DNA of 64,000 bases from JBFWVR01 sp050246635 (GCA_050246635.1 JBFWVR010000016.1:1-64000), one strand, 5' to 3'. Shown: positions 17,532 through 27,169, counted from the first letter of the stretch. Notes: generated from the letters alone by a model not told the origin. Numbers and translations are program-made.

Positions 17532-18179
17532 TTGCAGCACTTCATCTGTAAGTTACGGGGCGAAGCTTTACCCGAAATTCCACCGGTCTTGCATCTCAGC
17601 CGTTCTCGTGGACTCCGCCGAGCTGGCTTCATCGGCCTGCTGCTGGGCATGGCCGGCGGACTCGCCGCCTGCCAGGGCCAGCCGGACCCGCGGCAGACCG
17701 GGTTCCAGGTGGACCGCGACAACGTGAGCGCCCAGTACGATCCGTCCAGCGGCCGCTTGCGCCGCCTCACCGTCGACCGCGACCGTGACGGGTTCGTCGA
17801 GACGGTCAGCATCTGGGACGGGTCGCAACTGCTGCGCATCGAGGTCGACACCGACGAAGACGGGATCGTCGATCGCTGGGAGCACTACGACGGCACCCCG
17901 CCCGTGATGGTCAGCATTGGCGGCTCGACGCGCAATGACGGGGTCGAGGACATGTGGTCGTACCCGAGCGCGGACGGCCGGTACGTCGCGCGTATCGAAA
18001 CGGACACCACGCGGGACGCCCGCGTCGACAAGTGGGAGGAGTACGACGCGCCGCGCGCGCCGGAGGCGCCTCCCGTGCTGCGGGCCGTCGGTCTCGACCC
18101 TGGCGGCCTCGGCCATCCCACCCGCTGGGTCCGGTATCACCCTGATGGCAGCTTCGATCGTGTTGAAACGGTTCCCTGA
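17532..18179 (+). CDS. Lipoprotein with acidic D-x-D-x-D-G repeats
   Basis: A protein of about 215 residues. The segment RRAGFIGLLLGMAGGLAACQG is a lipoprotein signal with lipobox LAAC, so the mature protein is probably anchored by a lipidated Cys. Two stretches, DRDRDGFVE and DTDEDGIVD, match the Ca2+-binding D-x-D-x-D-G loop, and a third (DTTRDARVD) is degenerate; each is followed by an aromatic W-x-x-Y motif, so this is a small repeat protein. The start is uncertain: no ATG or GTG precedes the signal, only TTG codons at 17532 and 17589; the latter would give a normal-length signal peptide. First gene after the promoter at 17425; its end overlaps the next gene by 35 bp. Confidence 0.7.
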   Translation: MQHFICKLRGEALPEIPPVLHLSRSRGLRRAGFIGLLLGMAGGLAACQGQPDPRQTGFQVDRDNVSAQYDPSSGRLRRLTVDRDRDGFVETVSIWDGSQLLRIEVDTDEDGIVDRWEHYDGTPPVMVSIGGSTRNDGVEDMWSYPSADGRYVARIETDTTRDARVDKWEEYDAPRAPEAPPVLRAVGLDPGGLGHPTRWVRYHPDGSFDRVETVP

Positions 18180-19392
18180 CTTCCTCGTCGGCGTCGCGGT
18201 CGCCTCGGCGCTTGCGCTGGCCGTTCCTGCGTCGGCGCAGCAGGCTGATGCGGATCCCGTGGCGGACGCGCCGGTGCGGATTGGCGCGTTGGGCCTGGCG
18301 CCCCGGGTGACGCTGACCAATCTCGGGGTGGACACGAACGTGTTCAACGAGGCCGGCGATGCCAGGCAGGACTTCACGTTCACCGCGTCCCCGGGGACGG
18401 AGGCGTGGCTGCGCCTGGGACGCGGCCTCGTCACGGCCACGGGGCGGGTCGATCTCGTCTACTTCCAGAAGTACGAGGCCGAGCGCTCGGCGAACCTCTA
18501 CTCCGACGTGCGCTTCGACTACCGGGCGAACCGTCTGCGCCCGTTCGTCGGTGTCTCGGGCATCCGCACGCGCGAACGCCCCGGCTACGAGATCGACGCG
18601 CGGGCGCAGCGGATTGAGTCGGGCTTGCAGGTCGGCCTCGCGGCGCGAGTGGGCGCGAAGAGCACCGTGGAGGTGTCGGCGCACCGCCGCCGCTACCAGT
18701 ACGATGGCGACGCGGTCTTCGGCGGGCAGGCCCTGAACCAGGTGCTGGACCGCACGCTCGACACGGTCCAGGTGGAATGGCAGCAGCACCTCACCGTCTT
18801 GACGACCTGGGTCTTCAGGGTCGCCGGCGAGCGGGAACGGTTCGAGCACGCCCCCGAGCGCAATGCCGACACGACCCGCATCCAGACCGGGCTCGAACTG
18901 GGACAGTTTGCGCTGATTCGCGGGAACGCCTTCGTGGGGTATCGCCGCCTGATGTCGGCCGACGGCGGGACCCTGCCGGAGTACAGCGGCATCACGGCCG
19001 AGGTGGGTGTCTCCTACACCGCCCCGACCCGCACGCGGCTGAGCGCCGATGTGACCCGTGACGTGCAGTACTCGTTCGATCGCGCAAACCCGTATTACGT
19101 CCAGACAGGGTGGACGGCCACGCTCACGCAGGCTATCGTGGGGCGGTTCGACCTGCAGCTGCTCGGCGGCCGCGACCGCCTGGCATACCGGCCCGTTGGC
19201 GGGCGGACGGCCGCCGGCGAGAGCCTGCGCGGGACCGACCGCGTGAACCGCATCGGAGGGGGCCTCGGCTACGCGCTGGACGCCGACAAGCGGATTGGGT
19301 TCGACGTCCAGCTCCTGGAGCGCCTCTCCTCTCTCCAGCCTCGCTCGTACCGCGGCATCCGGGCCGGGCTTTCGGTGACATATGGGTTCTAG
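18145..19392 (+). CDS. Outer-membrane beta-barrel of the polysaccharide export locus
   Basis: A 415-residue protein with a signal peptide (VGVAVASALALAVPASAQ) and a barrel made of repeated strands (RVDLVYFQKYEAE, then FDYRANRLRPFVGVSG), ending SVTYGF. It resembles the BBP2-type outer-membrane barrels found beside exopolysaccharide export genes in delta-proteobacteria and Acidobacteriota. The ATG at 18145 lies within the lipoprotein gene; a GTG at 18160 would also keep the signal peptide. It overlaps the Wza-like gene by 11 bp. I infer a role in polysaccharide secretion or surface attachment. Confidence 0.72.
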   Translation: MAASIVLKRFPDFLVGVAVASALALAVPASAQQADADPVADAPVRIGALGLAPRVTLTNLGVDTNVFNEAGDARQDFTFTASPGTEAWLRLGRGLVTATGRVDLVYFQKYEAERSANLYSDVRFDYRANRLRPFVGVSGIRTRERPGYEIDARAQRIESGLQVGLAARVGAKSTVEVSAHRRRYQYDGDAVFGGQALNQVLDRTLDTVQVEWQQHLTVLTTWVFRVAGERERFEHAPERNADTTRIQTGLELGQFALIRGNAFVGYRRLMSADGGTLPEYSGITAEVGVSYTAPTRTRLSADVTRDVQYSFDRANPYYVQTGWTATLTQAIVGRFDLQLLGGRDRLAYRPVGGRTAAGESLRGTDRVNRIGGGLGYALDADKRIGFDVQLLERLSSLQPRSYRGIRAGLSVTYGF

Positions 19393-20338
19393 CTTCACCT
19401 CCACGTCCCGCGCGTCGGACTCCCGGTGGCGGCCTGGCCGGCTGGCGTGTGCCCTGTGGCTGCTCGCCAGCGGCGCGCTGCTCGCCGCGCAGGCCCCGGC
19501 CTCCGCGCCACAGGCCGCCCCGCCGCCGGCCGCGTCACAGCCGGGCGCCACGGTCACCGCCGCGCCCCGCGCCGGCTCCGATTACGAGATCGGCGCCGAG
19601 GACATCCTCCAGATCAACCTGTACGACCAGGAGGAACTCGGGGGCCGCTATCCGGTCGACGCGGACGGCACGTTCACCTTCCCGCTCGTGGGCCGCGTCC
19701 AGGCCGGTGGCCTCACGTTGCGCCAGGTCGAAGGCGAGCTGCGACGCCTGCTGATGGACGGCTACTTCCGCGATCCGCAGCTGTCCGTCTCGGTCGAGCA
19801 GTACCGCAGCCAGAAGATCTTCATGGTGGGGGAGGTCCGCAACCCGGGCACCTACCCGCTCACCGGCCAGATGTCCCTCATCGAGGCCATCGCGCGCGCC
19901 GGGTCCACGCTCCCGTCCGCCAGTGGCGAGGCGATCATCGTGCGGAAGAAGACGCAGCCGGACGGCGCGTCCGGCGACGGGCCCACGATTCCCAGGGGCG
20001 AAGACGACGCGGACGTCGAGACGGTGAACCTCAAGAGCCTGCAGAGCGGCGAGCTGGACCAGAACGTCGTCCTGCAGGACGGCGACACGATCTTCGTGCC
20101 GCGTGCCGAGACCATCTATGTCTTCGGCCAGGTCAAGAGTCCCGGCGCCTACCCCATCACCCGCGGCACGACGGTGCTGCAGGCGCTGTCGCTTGCCGGC
20201 GGGATCACCGATCGGGGATCGACCGGCCGAATCAAGATCGTCCGCCTGGACGATGGCAACAAGGTCGAAATCAAGGTGAAGCTCGACTACGTCGTCCGCC
20301 CGGGCGACACCATCATCGTGCCGGAGCGCTTTTTCTGA
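19382..20338 (+). CDS. Wza-like polysaccharide export protein
   Basis: A 318-residue periplasmic/outer-membrane export protein. An N-terminal signal-like segment (ACALWLLASGALLAAQ) is followed by a Pro/Ala linker, the Poly_export domain (about 68-145, opening YEIGAEDILQINLYDQEELG) and two SLBB domains: one beginning KIFMVGEVRNPGTYPLTG, the second TIYVFGQVKSPGAYPITRG. It ends YVVRPGDTIIVPERFF, typical of the family. It lacks a lipobox and is shorter than E. coli Wza, which fits the barrel-partnered export systems. It would form the periplasmic channel with the Wzc-like protein encoded next. Confidence 0.9.
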   Translation: MGSSFTSTSRASDSRWRPGRLACALWLLASGALLAAQAPASAPQAAPPPAASQPGATVTAAPRAGSDYEIGAEDILQINLYDQEELGGRYPVDADGTFTFPLVGRVQAGGLTLRQVEGELRRLLMDGYFRDPQLSVSVEQYRSQKIFMVGEVRNPGTYPLTGQMSLIEAIARAGSTLPSASGEAIIVRKKTQPDGASGDGPTIPRGEDDADVETVNLKSLQSGELDQNVVLQDGDTIFVPRAETIYVFGQVKSPGAYPITRGTTVLQALSLAGGITDRGSTGRIKIVRLDDGNKVEIKVKLDYVVRPGDTIIVPERFF

Positions 20339-20406
20339 TCGTGTGATCGTGCGTGTGAGTGGACGCCCCGGGATCCGGTGCGCGTCCGCACCAAGGCCAG
20401 CCAGGT

Positions 20407-22746
20407 ATGTCTGACGAACTTCCGTTGCCCGACCCGCCCGCGTCCTCTCCCGCCGAGCGTCCTCGATCGATCAGCGACGGCGGGCTCCCGCCGGCGCCGG
20501 AGTTCACCGGCGGGCACGACGCCCGTCGCTCGGGCTACGGCTATGGCTACGCCGGCGCGCCGGCCACGGTGCGATCGGGCGGCGACGGCGTCCACCTGAT
20601 GGACTACGTGCGTGTGCTGTACAAGCGCCGCTGGATTGCCATCCTCGCGTTCGTGCTGGTCTTCGGCGCCGTGTCGGTGCACACGTTCACCGCCATCCCG
20701 CTCTACCGTTCGGCCGCCCAGGTGCTGATCGAGAACGAGGATGCGAACGTCGTCGCGTTCCAGCCGGTGGTCGAGGAGAACCGGCTGAGCCCCGACTACT
20801 ACCAGACGCAGTACCGCATCCTCGAGAGCCGCGCCCTGGCGCGCCGCGCGATCGATCACGAGCAGTTGTGGGAGGCCCCGTACTTCAACCCGGCGCCGGG
20901 GTCCGACGGCCTGACGACGCGGGTGCTTCGGTGGGCGCAGGGCCTGGTGGACCGGAACGGGACCCCGGCCCCGCCGGAGCCGGGGGCGGGAGAGACCGTG
21001 GACCAGGCGCGCGTCATCGACCGTTACCTGGCGAGCCTGCGCATCGAGCCCGTGCGGAACAGCCGGATCGTGGAGGTGGCGTTCGTCACGACGGACCCGG
21101 CGTTCTCCGCGCGGCTGGCGAACGCGCATGCGGCGGCGTACATCGACCAGAACCTCGAGCACAAGTACCTCGCCTCGAAGGAGGCCGCCGACTGGCTCTC
21201 GGATCGGATGAGCGAGCAGCGCGAGCACGTGGAGGAGGCGGAGCAGAAGCTCCAGGCCTACCGCGAGCAGACCGGCGCGGTGTCGCTCGAGGACCGGCAG
21301 AACATCGTGGTCCAGCGCCTCACGGAGCTGACCTCGGCGGTGACACGCGCGCGCACCGAGCGGATCGAGAAGGAAGCGGTCTACAACCAGGTCCGCAACC
21401 TCTCGGCCGACAAGGCGGCGCTGGACACGGTGCCCGCGGTGCTCAACAACGTCTTCATCCAGCAGCAGCGCACCGAGCTGGCGCAGCTCCAGCAGCAGCG
21501 GGCGCAGCTTGCCGAGAAGCTCGGCGAGCGGCATCCCGACATGGTGAAGAACGCCACCGCGATTGCGGCGGTGCAGCGGCGCATCGACGGCGAGATCCAG
21601 AAGGTGGTGCAGGCGCTGCGGAACGACTACCAGGCGGCGCTGGCCAACGAGCGGTCGCTGCAGTCGGCCCTCGAGCAGCAGCGCGGCGAGGCCCAGGACC
21701 TGAACCGCGCCTCGATCCAGTACGGCGCCCTGCAGCGTGACGCCCAGGCCAACCGCCAGCTCTTCGAGGGCCTGCTGCAGCGCACGCGCGAGACCGACAT
21801 CTCGAGCGACCTGCGCACGAACAACATCCGCGTGGTCGACGCGGCGGAGCCGCCGCGGGCGCCCTCGTCGCCGAACCGCCGGAACAACCTCGCCCTGGGG
21901 CTGCTGGGCGGCCTCTTCCTCGGCGTGGGCCTGGCGTTCTTCTCGGAGTACCTCGACGGGCGCATCAAGTCGCCGGAGGAGATCAAGGAACAGCTCCGGA
22001 TGCCGTGCCTGGGGCTGCTGCCGGCGATCACGCTCCGGCCCGGCGAGCACGACCCGCTCGTGTCGTCCGAGGTCCCGGCGTCGTTTGCCGAGGCGATCAA
22101 GTCGCTGCGGACGAACCTGTTGTTCTCGAGCGCGGAGGACGCGTCGAAGACGCTGGTGGTCACCAGCACGGGGCCGGGCGAGGGCAAGACGGTCGTCGCC
22201 GGCAACCTGGCGATCTCCCTCGCGCAGGCCGGGCAGCGCGTGCTGCTGATGGACTGCGACATGCGGCGGCCCCGCGTGCACACGCTCTGCGGCTGTCCCT
22301 CCGAGCCCGGGCTCTCCAACGTGATGGTCGGCGACGCCAAGGCGAGCGACGCGGTGCGCAAGTCGGGCACCCCGAACCTCTGGGTGCTGCCGGCCGGCAA
22401 GCACCCGCCGAACCCCGCGGAGCTCCTCGGCTCGAAGCGGTTCCGCGACTTCATGCGCGGCCTCGCCGGGCACTTCGACTGGATCGTGCTCGACACGCCG
22501 CCGGTGATGGCGGTGACCGACGCGGTGGTGGTCGCGCACCACGCGCACGGGGTGGTTTACGTGGTGGGCGCCGAGATGACCCACCGCAGCTCGGCGCGAC
22601 ATGCCGTCGAGATGCTCGAGGGCGGCAAGGCCCACTTCTACGGGGCCGTGCTCAACCGCGTGGCCCTCGACAAGAACCCCTATTACTACTCGCCGTACTA
22701 CCGCAAGGAGTACGCCCGCTATTACGGGTCGAGCGAAGTCGCCTGA
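20407..22746 (+). CDS. Wzc-like polysaccharide co-polymerase with BY-kinase domain
   Basis: A 779-residue inner-membrane protein that controls chain length and export. A Wzz domain follows about 60 low-complexity residues: TM1 near residue 78-98, a long periplasmic coiled-coil region (about 245-460, rich in Gln/Glu/Arg), and TM2 in LALGLLGGLFLGVGLAFF. The cytoplasmic tyrosine kinase has Walker A GPGEGKT (589-595), Walker A' LLMDCDMRRP (Asp616) and Walker B VLDTPP (Asp696). The C-terminal tail is a tyrosine cluster (YYYSPYYRKEYARYYG), the autophosphorylation substrate in this family. The start at 20407 gives the first good ATG after the Wza gene; an upstream in-frame extension to 20359 is possible. 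Confidence 0.93.
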   Translation: MSDELPLPDPPASSPAERPRSISDGGLPPAPEFTGGHDARRSGYGYGYAGAPATVRSGGDGVHLMDYVRVLYKRRWIAILAFVLVFGAVSVHTFTAIPLYRSAAQVLIENEDANVVAFQPVVEENRLSPDYYQTQYRILESRALARRAIDHEQLWEAPYFNPAPGSDGLTTRVLRWAQGLVDRNGTPAPPEPGAGETVDQARVIDRYLASLRIEPVRNSRIVEVAFVTTDPAFSARLANAHAAAYIDQNLEHKYLASKEAADWLSDRMSEQREHVEEAEQKLQAYREQTGAVSLEDRQNIVVQRLTELTSAVTRARTERIEKEAVYNQVRNLSADKAALDTVPAVLNNVFIQQQRTELAQLQQQRAQLAEKLGERHPDMVKNATAIAAVQRRIDGEIQKVVQALRNDYQAALANERSLQSALEQQRGEAQDLNRASIQYGALQRDAQANRQLFEGLLQRTRETDISSDLRTNNIRVVDAAEPPRAPSSPNRRNNLALGLLGGLFLGVGLAFFSEYLDGRIKSPEEIKEQLRMPCLGLLPAITLRPGEHDPLVSSEVPASFAEAIKSLRTNLLFSSAEDASKTLVVTSTGPGEGKTVVAGNLAISLAQAGQRVLLMDCDMRRPRVHTLCGCPSEPGLSNVMVGDAKASDAVRKSGTPNLWVLPAGKHPPNPAELLGSKRFRDFMRGLAGHFDWIVLDTPPVMAVTDAVVVAHHAHGVVYVVGAEMTHRSSARHAVEMLEGGKAHFYGAVLNRVALDKNPYYYSPYYRKEYARYYGSSEVA

Positions 22747-22808
22747 CCGCGCGGGTCCCTTCAACCGACGGGGGCCGGCATGCCGGTCCCCGCTCCCGGA
22801 ATCCATCC

Positions 22809-23810
22809 TTGACGCCATTGGACTGGTCTGCCACCACCGTGCTGGTCACGGGAGGGACGGGGTCCTTCGGCCGGCGGTTCGTGCAACACGCCCTGGCCGA
22901 GCTCCATCCACGGAAGCTGATTGTCTTCAGCCGAGACGAGCTGAAGCAGCACGAGATGCGCGACGCCTTCCCCGAAGGACCGTCGTCGCCCATCCGGTAC
23001 TTCGTCGGCGACGTGCGCGACCGGGACCGCCTCGGGCGCGCGCTGCACGGCGTGGACGTGGTGGTGCACGCGGCGGCGATGAAGCAGGTGCCGGCGTGCG
23101 AGTACAACCCGTTCGAGGCCGTCCAGACCAACATCATCGGCGCGAAGAACGTCATCGACGCCGCGATCGACGCGGGCGTGACCCGCGTCATGGCGCTCTC
23201 GACCGACAAGGCGGTGAGCCCGGTCAACCTGTACGGCGCCACGAAGCTCGTGGCCGAGAAGCTGTTCGTGCAGGCCAACGTGTACGTCGGCGACCGGCCG
23301 ACCCGCTTCAGCTGCGTCCGGTACGGCAACGTGATCGGCAGCCGCGGCAGCGTCGTGCCGCGGTTCGTCCAGCAGCGCGCGTCGGGTCGCGTGACGATCA
23401 CCGATCCGCGCATGACCCGGTTCTGGCTCACCCTCGAGCAGGGCGTACGCTTCGTCGTGCGGTGCACCACGGAGATGATCGGCGGTGAGGTGTTCGTGCC
23501 CAGGCTGCCGTCGGTGAGCCTGCTGGACGTCGCCCGGGTGCTCGCGCCCGGCTGCGAGCTCGACGAGATCGGCGTGCGGAGCGGCGAGAAGCTGCACGAG
23601 CAGCTCATCTCCGACGAGGAGATCCCGCGCACCCTCGAGCGCGACGGCTTGTTCGTGATTCAGCCGAAGGACCCGTGGTGGCAGCGTGACTACCAGACGG
23701 GGTCGGCGCCGGTGCCACCCGACTTCCGCTACAGCAGCGACGTCGAGGGCACCCGCACCCTGTCGGAAGCCGACCTGCTCAGCCTGCTGGCGGAGTGGCA
23801 GCCGCGGTGA
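22809..23810 (+). CDS. pseB: UDP-GlcNAc 4,6-dehydratase (inverting), PseB-type
   Basis: A 333-residue SDR-family sugar-nucleotide dehydratase that converts UDP-GlcNAc to the 4-keto-6-deoxy-L-altro intermediate, the first step to pseudaminic acid. The Rossmann motif is TGGTGSFG, the substrate/catalytic segment STDKAVSPVNLYGATK has the S-Y-K triad of PseB (not the S-M-K of WbpM), and KQVPACEYNP with the later FWLTLEQGVRFV is PseB-specific. The likely start is the TTG at 22809, which gives TPLDWSATTVLVTGG at the normal family N-terminus; no ATG or GTG is suitably placed. The stop overlaps the next gene by 4 bp. Confidence 0.9.
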   Translation: MTPLDWSATTVLVTGGTGSFGRRFVQHALAELHPRKLIVFSRDELKQHEMRDAFPEGPSSPIRYFVGDVRDRDRLGRALHGVDVVVHAAAMKQVPACEYNPFEAVQTNIIGAKNVIDAAIDAGVTRVMALSTDKAVSPVNLYGATKLVAEKLFVQANVYVGDRPTRFSCVRYGNVIGSRGSVVPRFVQQRASGRVTITDPRMTRFWLTLEQGVRFVVRCTTEMIGGEVFVPRLPSVSLLDVARVLAPGCELDEIGVRSGEKLHEQLISDEEIPRTLERDGLFVIQPKDPWWQRDYQTGSAPVPPDFRYSSDVEGTRTLSEADLLSLLAEWQPR

Positions 23811-24958
23811 GTGACCCGGCCCGCCCCCTGCCGTACGGGCGGCAGATGGTGGACGAGCAGGACATCGCGGCAGTGGTGGACGTGCTGCGCTCGGACTGGC
23901 TCACCACCGGGCCGGTCGTCGGGCGCTTCGAGCAGGCGTTCGCCGAGGCCGTCGGGGCCCGGCACGCGGTGGCCGTGGCCAACGGGACGGCAGCGCTCCA
24001 CTGTGCGTACTACGCGCTCGGCCTCGGGCCCGGGGACGAGGTGCTCGTGCCCGCCCTGACCTTTGCCGCCACGGCCAACGCCGTGGCCATGCGCCAGGCG
24101 ACGCCCGTCTTCACCGACGTGGATCCCGATCGGCTCCTCGTCGATCCCGCCAGTGTCGAGGCGCGCCTCACCCCGGCGACGCGCGCGATCGTGGCCGTCG
24201 ACTACGCGGGACAGCCGTGCGACTACGCGCGGCTGCGCGACGTCGCGACGCGTGCCGGCGTGCCGCTCGTCGCTGACGCGTGCCATGCGCTCGGCGCCCG
24301 CTATCAGGGCCGCCCGGCCGGCTCGCTCGCCGACGTCTCGATCTTCAGCTTCCACCCCGTCAAGCACATCACCACCGGCGAGGGCGGCATGGTGGTGACC
24401 GACGACGAGGCGCTGGCCGCCCGGGCGCGGCTCTTCCGGCAGCACGGCATCTCCTCGGACCACCGGGCGCGCGACGCCGCAGGGACGACCGGCTACGAGA
24501 TGATCGACCTCGGCTTCAACTACCGCCTGAGCGACATCAACTGCGCGCTGGGGCTGTCGCAGCTTCGGCGGCTCGACGCCTTTCTCACCGCGCGTCGCGC
24601 CCTCGCGGCGGAGTACGACCGGCGCCTGGCCGGACGGCGGGGCATCACCCCGCTGGCCGTCGCGCCGGACGTGGACCATGCGTATCACCTCTACGTGGTG
24701 GCACTCGACGTCCCGTCGGCCGCCGCGCGCGACCAGGTTGCGTCCGCGCTGAGGGCGCGGGGCATCCGGTGTGCCGTCCACTATCCGCCCGTGCACCTGC
24801 ACCCCTATTACCGGCGGGCATTCGGCGGCCACGAGGGCCTGTGCCCGGTCGCGGAGTCGCAGGCGGCCCGCATCCTGAGCCTGCCCATGTTCCCCGGCCT
24901 GGAACCGGCGGACGTGGCGCGTGTGGTGGACGCGCTCGTGGAGGCACTCCCGGCGTGA
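23807..24958 (+). CDS. pseC: PLP-dependent 4-aminotransferase, PseC-type
   Basis: A 383-residue DegT/DnrJ/EryC1-family aminotransferase acting on the product of PseB to give UDP-4-amino-4,6-dideoxy-GlcNAc (altro). The PLP-binding Lys186 is in SFHPVKHITTGEGGMVVT, a stretch typical of PseC, and the N-terminal YGRQMVDEQDIAAVVDVLRS and RLSDINCALGLSQL are also diagnostic. GTG at 23807 overlaps the pseB stop (GTGA at 23807-23810), which is the usual junction in this operon; a GTG four codons earlier is less likely. Confidence 0.9.
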   Translation: MSDPARPLPYGRQMVDEQDIAAVVDVLRSDWLTTGPVVGRFEQAFAEAVGARHAVAVANGTAALHCAYYALGLGPGDEVLVPALTFAATANAVAMRQATPVFTDVDPDRLLVDPASVEARLTPATRAIVAVDYAGQPCDYARLRDVATRAGVPLVADACHALGARYQGRPAGSLADVSIFSFHPVKHITTGEGGMVVTDDEALAARARLFRQHGISSDHRARDAAGTTGYEMIDLGFNYRLSDINCALGLSQLRRLDAFLTARRALAAEYDRRLAGRRGITPLAVAPDVDHAYHLYVVALDVPSAAARDQVASALRARGIRCAVHYPPVHLHPYYRRAFGGHEGLCPVAESQAARILSLPMFPGLEPADVARVVDALVEALPA

Positions 24959-24965
24959 GGGCCGC

Positions 24966-26396
24966 ATGACGTGGGCGTTCCTGGTCAACCAGGCGCCGTT
25001 CATGATGGAGTTCCTCGGCCGCCTGGCCTCTCGCATCGTCGACGACGGTGGCGACGTGCTGGTCGTCGCGAACGGGAAGGTCTCCGAGCACTGGAAGGGG
25101 CGGCACTTTCCGCGGGAGGCCCGGCGAGCCTCGAAGATCGACTGGCTGGGTGGCACGCGCCCCCGTGCGTCAGCGCCGCCGGCTCACCCGTGGAGCACGC
25201 TCTATCCGTCCCTCGTGCGCAAGCAGCACGTGCTTCGCTTCGACTACCCGCGCGCCCGGCGCTGGGTGGACGATCTCGGCGCGTTCCTCGCCGACACGCT
25301 CGATCGCGAGCGTCCCGACGTGGTCGTGAGTGAGCCGCCCGCGAATCTCTTCACCTGCATGGCCGCCGCGATCTGCGCCGACCGCGGCATCCCCTACCTC
25401 GGCCTGATGGCCTCCCGCATCGAGGGGCACATCGACGTCTACGACCGCGGCTACACCTCGAGCCTGTACGCCAGCGGCGCCGACGCCGCGGTCGCACCGG
25501 ACGATGCGGCGTGGGCCGACGGCTGGATCGACGACCTCGTGGAGCATCGCACGCAGCCGGCGTACCAGAAGTATCACCGGCCGGTCGGGCCGCTCCGGCG
25601 CGCGACGCGGTATGCGTCGCGGGTCGGCGACGCGGCGGGCGCCTGGGGGCACTACCTGCGGCACCGCGGGGCGTACTGGCCGGCGGATTACGAGAGCGAG
25701 GCGGCCATCCGGAACGAGCTCCAGCGGCCCTGGCAATCGCTGGCGAGCGGCTGGCGCGCGCGGCGCCAGGGGAAGTGGCTGTCCCCGGCGCCACCCGAGG
25801 GACCGTACGTGGTGTTTCCACTCCAGGTGCAGCCGGAGGCATCGACGTCGGTGCAGGCCCCGTTCTTCTACGATCAGGTGGCCACGATCACGGCCATCGC
25901 GCAGGCGCTGCCGTATCCCATGCGGCTGGCCGTCAAGGAGCACCCGTCGTGCCGCGGCGAGCGGCGCTCGTCCTTCTACCGGCGCCTGCACCGGCTGCCG
26001 AACGTGGTGGTGGTCTCGCCGGCCTGCTCGACGCGCACGCTGCTCGCCGGCTGCCAGGCGGTCGTCACCCTGACGAGCACCGTCGGGCTGGAGGCGGCGC
26101 TCGACGGCGTGCCGACGTTCATCCTCGGCCGCGTGTTCTACGAGCACCACCCGATGTGCCGCCGCGTCGCGTCGGTCGAGGCCCTCGTGCCCCTGCTTGC
26201 CGCGGCCGCGCGAGTGCCGCGGTCCGACCTGCAGGCGGTGAACCGGACGTTCGTGCTGCGGTACCGCGATGCCAGCCTGACCGGCGACATCGGCCAGGCG
26301 TGCCGCACGGACGACACGAACGACTACGGGCTGATTCGCCGCGAGGTCCAGGGCCTGCTGGACCGCGGGCTGGGCGTGAGGTCGCCGGCCGCGTGA
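24966..26396 (+). CDS. Capsule-synthesis-type glycosyltransferase-like protein
   Basis: A 476-residue cytoplasmic protein without membrane segments. The C-terminal half (VVFPLQVQPEASTSVQAPFF, then LAVKEHPS...R, then ACSTRTLLAGCQAVVTLTST and GLEAALDGVPTFILG) matches the capsule polysaccharide biosynthesis family (PF05159-like, KpsS/KpsC relatives), where the KEHP and T-S-T-V-G-L-E-A motifs shape a nucleotide-sugar site in a GT-B-like fold. It follows pseC, where some clusters carry PseG, but the sequence does not look like PseG. It is more likely a transferase of an ulosonic-type sugar or of the repeat unit; that is inference. Confidence 0.68.
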   Translation: MTWAFLVNQAPFMMEFLGRLASRIVDDGGDVLVVANGKVSEHWKGRHFPREARRASKIDWLGGTRPRASAPPAHPWSTLYPSLVRKQHVLRFDYPRARRWVDDLGAFLADTLDRERPDVVVSEPPANLFTCMAAAICADRGIPYLGLMASRIEGHIDVYDRGYTSSLYASGADAAVAPDDAAWADGWIDDLVEHRTQPAYQKYHRPVGPLRRATRYASRVGDAAGAWGHYLRHRGAYWPADYESEAAIRNELQRPWQSLASGWRARRQGKWLSPAPPEGPYVVFPLQVQPEASTSVQAPFFYDQVATITAIAQALPYPMRLAVKEHPSCRGERRSSFYRRLHRLPNVVVVSPACSTRTLLAGCQAVVTLTSTVGLEAALDGVPTFILGRVFYEHHPMCRRVASVEALVPLLAAAARVPRSDLQAVNRTFVLRYRDASLTGDIGQACRTDDTNDYGLIRREVQGLLDRGLGVRSPAA

Positions 26397-27169
26397 CCCG
26401 CGCACGCATGGCAGTGGAGGTGCCCCGGCTGCTGCGCACGTGGCCCACGTACTTCCGCGACTACGCCGGGGCGGCGCGGGGCGACGTGACCTACGAGCTG
26501 CGCAACGGCGTGCGCTTCCTCGTGCGGAGCGGCACGACCGATCGCAACATCTTCAACGAGGTCTGGCTGCACCGCACCTACACCCCCTCCGGCTTCGACA
26601 TCAGCCCGTCGGATGTCGTCGTGGACATCGGCGCGCATGTGGGGTTCTTCGCGATGTACGCCGCGACCCGGGGCGCGCGGGTGTTCGCCTTCGAGCCATT
26701 CGCCGGCAACTTCGCCCGGCTCTCGCGGCATCGCGACCTGAACCCCCGCTGGCCCATCACCGTCACACGGACGGCCGTCGGCGCGGCGACGGGGACCGCG
26801 CGCTTCTACGCTGCCGGGACCAACGAGGGCGGCGGGTCGTTGTTTGCCGACACGGGCCGGACGGCCGAGGCGATCGACGTGCCGGTGCAGTCCCTGGCCG
26901 AGGCCCTGGCCGGACACCGGATTGCCGGCGTCGACTTCCTGAAGATGGACTGCGAGGGCGCCGAGTACGACATCCTCTTCGCGGCGGCGCCCGACCTGCT
27001 GGGGCGCCTCGGACGCATCAGCATGGAGTGCCATCCCGAGGGCGGCCACCAGGTCGGCGACATGGTGGCGTTCCTGCGGGAGCATGCCTTCGACGTGCGC
27101 GTGGAGCCGGTGGGACCACTGCACATGGTCCATGCCGTCAACACGCGGCGCCTGCCCGCGCCGCAGTGA
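26393..27169 (+). CDS. FkbM-family methyltransferase
   Basis: A 258-residue SAM-dependent methyltransferase, probably O-methylating a sugar. The SAM motif is VVDIGAHVGFFAMYAATRG followed by AFEPFAGNF; the FkbM signature DFLKMDCEGAEYDIL lies near residue 180-195. The GTG at 26393 overlaps the upstream stop (GTGA); an ATG at 26408 is the alternative. It is inside the repeat-unit synthesis block. Confidence 0.86.
   Translation: MTRARMAVEVPRLLRTWPTYFRDYAGAARGDVTYELRNGVRFLVRSGTTDRNIFNEVWLHRTYTPSGFDISPSDVVVDIGAHVGFFAMYAATRGARVFAFEPFAGNFARLSRHRDLNPRWPITVTRTAVGAATGTARFYAAGTNEGGGSLFADTGRTAEAIDVPVQSLAEALAGHRIAGVDFLKMDCEGAEYDILFAAAPDLLGRLGRISMECHPEGGHQVGDMVAFLREHAFDVRVEPVGPLHMVHAVNTRRLPAPQ

Noticed and set aside
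20287..22818. 843-codon minus-strand frame across the Wzc-like gene
   Set aside because: Arg/His-rich shadow of a coding strand with clear Wzz and BY-kinase motifs.
24966..26396. Considered as PseG
   Set aside because: Longer than PseG and carries the KEHP and GLEAALDGVPT motifs of capsule-synthesis proteins.
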